Source: Rufibacter roseolus (lineage in GTDB: Bacteria; Bacteroidota; Bacteroidia; Cytophagales; Hymenobacteraceae). From it: a stretch of DNA of 64,000 nucleotides. Positions 63,465 through 64,000 of this stretch are shown here, one piece after another; the first letter of the stretch is position 1, and each line of letters starts with the position of its first letter. The notes under the pieces are model-generated. The model had not been told where the DNA came from. It did not search any database and saw only the letters and a list, made by a program, of their open reading frames with translations. The stretch spans positions 558,001 through 622,000 of the forward strand of contig NZ_JAFMSU010000003.1 in NCBI RefSeq assembly GCF_017916365.1, written 5' to 3'. The position numbers and the translations under genes are program-made.

Positions 63465-64000
63465 TAAGAAGAAAGTTTAATAAATTGGGCATCTAGCCCT
63501 TGCCAAAACTGTACTGCTTTGGTATTGTACACTACTACATACCGCTGACAAGCCGCCTCTACAAGGCTCCTGTCAGAGAAATTATCAGTAGCAACGGCAA
63601 AAGGAGCATCATGGCGGGAAAGCATTCGCCGTAACTCTATCAACTTCTGCCCGGTCATTTCACGACTTAAATTACCTGTGAATTTGTTTCGCGAATTGTA
63701 GTGTAACTCAGAGCAACGGTATTCAACTTTAAGTTTAGAAGCAATGGCAGCTACTACCGGGTCAATGCTGGCAGAAATTAAAACGATAGACTTACCTGCC
63801 TCTTTTAAACGTTCAAGCATCTGGTGCGTTTCTGCAATCATTCTTGAAACAAGGAATTGATTTTCAAAAGCTTCACCCAACAAATACAGTTCTTCTTTAG
63901 TAATTCCTGCAAGTAATTTTAAACACAACTTTTTAGGCCAATCTACTTTTGTTAATTTTTGCAGAAGGTAGAGGCTTAAGAAGAAGGGAGATTTTCTTTT
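63464..64000 (-). CDS. HAD-IB type phosphatase, 5' end outside the window
   Basis: The frame stays open to base 64000, so the listed TTG at 63928 is not a real start. The visible part has VLISASIDPVVAAIASKL (motif 2 Ser region), TGQKLIELRR and AVATDNFSDRSLVEAA (motif 3/4: DNFSDRS). The Asp-x-Asp motif 1 must lie beyond the edge. It probably acts with the overlapping UbiA-like gene, as HAD-UbiA pairs or fusions do in arabinan-type lipid-sugar pathways. Confidence 0.8.
   Translation of the reverse strand, partial: KRKSPFFLSLYLLQKLTKVDWPKKLCLKLLAGITKEELYLLGEAFENQFLVSRMIAETHQMLERLKEAGKSIVLISASIDPVVAAIASKLKVEYRCSELHYNSRNKFTGNLSREMTGQKLIELRRMLSRHDAPFAVATDNFSDRSLVEAACQRYVVVYNTKAVQFWQGLDAQFIKLSS

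Noticed and set aside
1..64000. CRISPR arrays, tRNA, rRNA, prophage or insertion-sequence genes
   Set aside because: Looked for regularly spaced repeats, tRNA T-arms and transposase motifs; none seen. The dispersed repeats are irregularly spaced and palindromic.

Overview
The window reads as a chromosomal segment of a Bacteroidota bacterium, most likely order Cytophagales, family Hymenobacteraceae (Rufibacter, Nibribacter or Pontibacter type). The reasons are moderate to high GC through most of the window, lipoprotein and Gln-ending signal peptides, SPW, PepSY-like, DUF2059 and GtrA families, a lack of Shine-Dalgarno sites before most genes, and several exact TAnnTTTG promoter boxes. The genus is inference. 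No rRNA, tRNA, CRISPR array, transposase or phage gene was seen.

Layout. 1-13739: mostly unlinked single genes: a SIMPL protein, two M28 peptidases, half-size EamA transporter, aminopeptidase P, patatin, PA2169-type four-helix protein, porin-like barrel, 3D-domain protein, M48-like protease, stand-alone CZB protein and cupin. 13889-18215: SDR oxidoreductase behind the NHEJ ligase LigD, then a disordered Gly/Asp/Asn-rich protein. 18629-26603: Nudix, DUF2059, PAP2, dienelactone hydrolase, then a cell-wall recycling pair (GH3 hexosaminidase plus DUF1343/NamZ exo-muramidase) and a phosphodiesterase-type lipoprotein. 26698-29506: an inositol-lipid locus reading leftwards (inositol-3-phosphate synthase, GtrA, CDP-alcohol phosphatidyltransferase). 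30268-39579: SPW protein, bestrophin, SdiA-regulated-type lipoprotein, PepSY-like lipoprotein, a two-component system, a STAS/SEC14 protein with two small unknowns, an AraC-type membrane regulator and an S41 peptidase. 39905-47838: Tex, small secreted/membrane proteins, DinB, a methyltransferase, an interrupted secreted-protein gene and an IscA-type protein. 48255-59662: a leftward housekeeping block with ChaN, ABC-2 exporter, DnaJ-GrpE, ObgE, Adk, Hpt, membrane pyrophosphatase and M42 peptidase. 60033-64000: a TPR-like secreted protein and then a sharp change to AT-rich DNA with a polymerase-like membrane protein and a UbiA-HAD gene pair, probably the edge of a surface-polysaccharide island.

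The most unusual signal is between genes. More than 20 copies of an imperfect palindrome of about 30-42 bp (arms TTTTAGGGCCTGTTTTC and GAAAACAGGCCCTAAAAC around a few loop bases) occur across the window, nearly always at or just beyond gene 3' ends, usually next to or fused with strong terminator hairpins. Three copies supply the stop codon of a gene and one lies in the first codons of the patatin gene. Two other repeat types occur: inverted pairs of REP-like palindromes (47999-48060, 51637-51799) and a 309-bp element with 28-bp inverted ends (10801-11109) that looks like a MITE.
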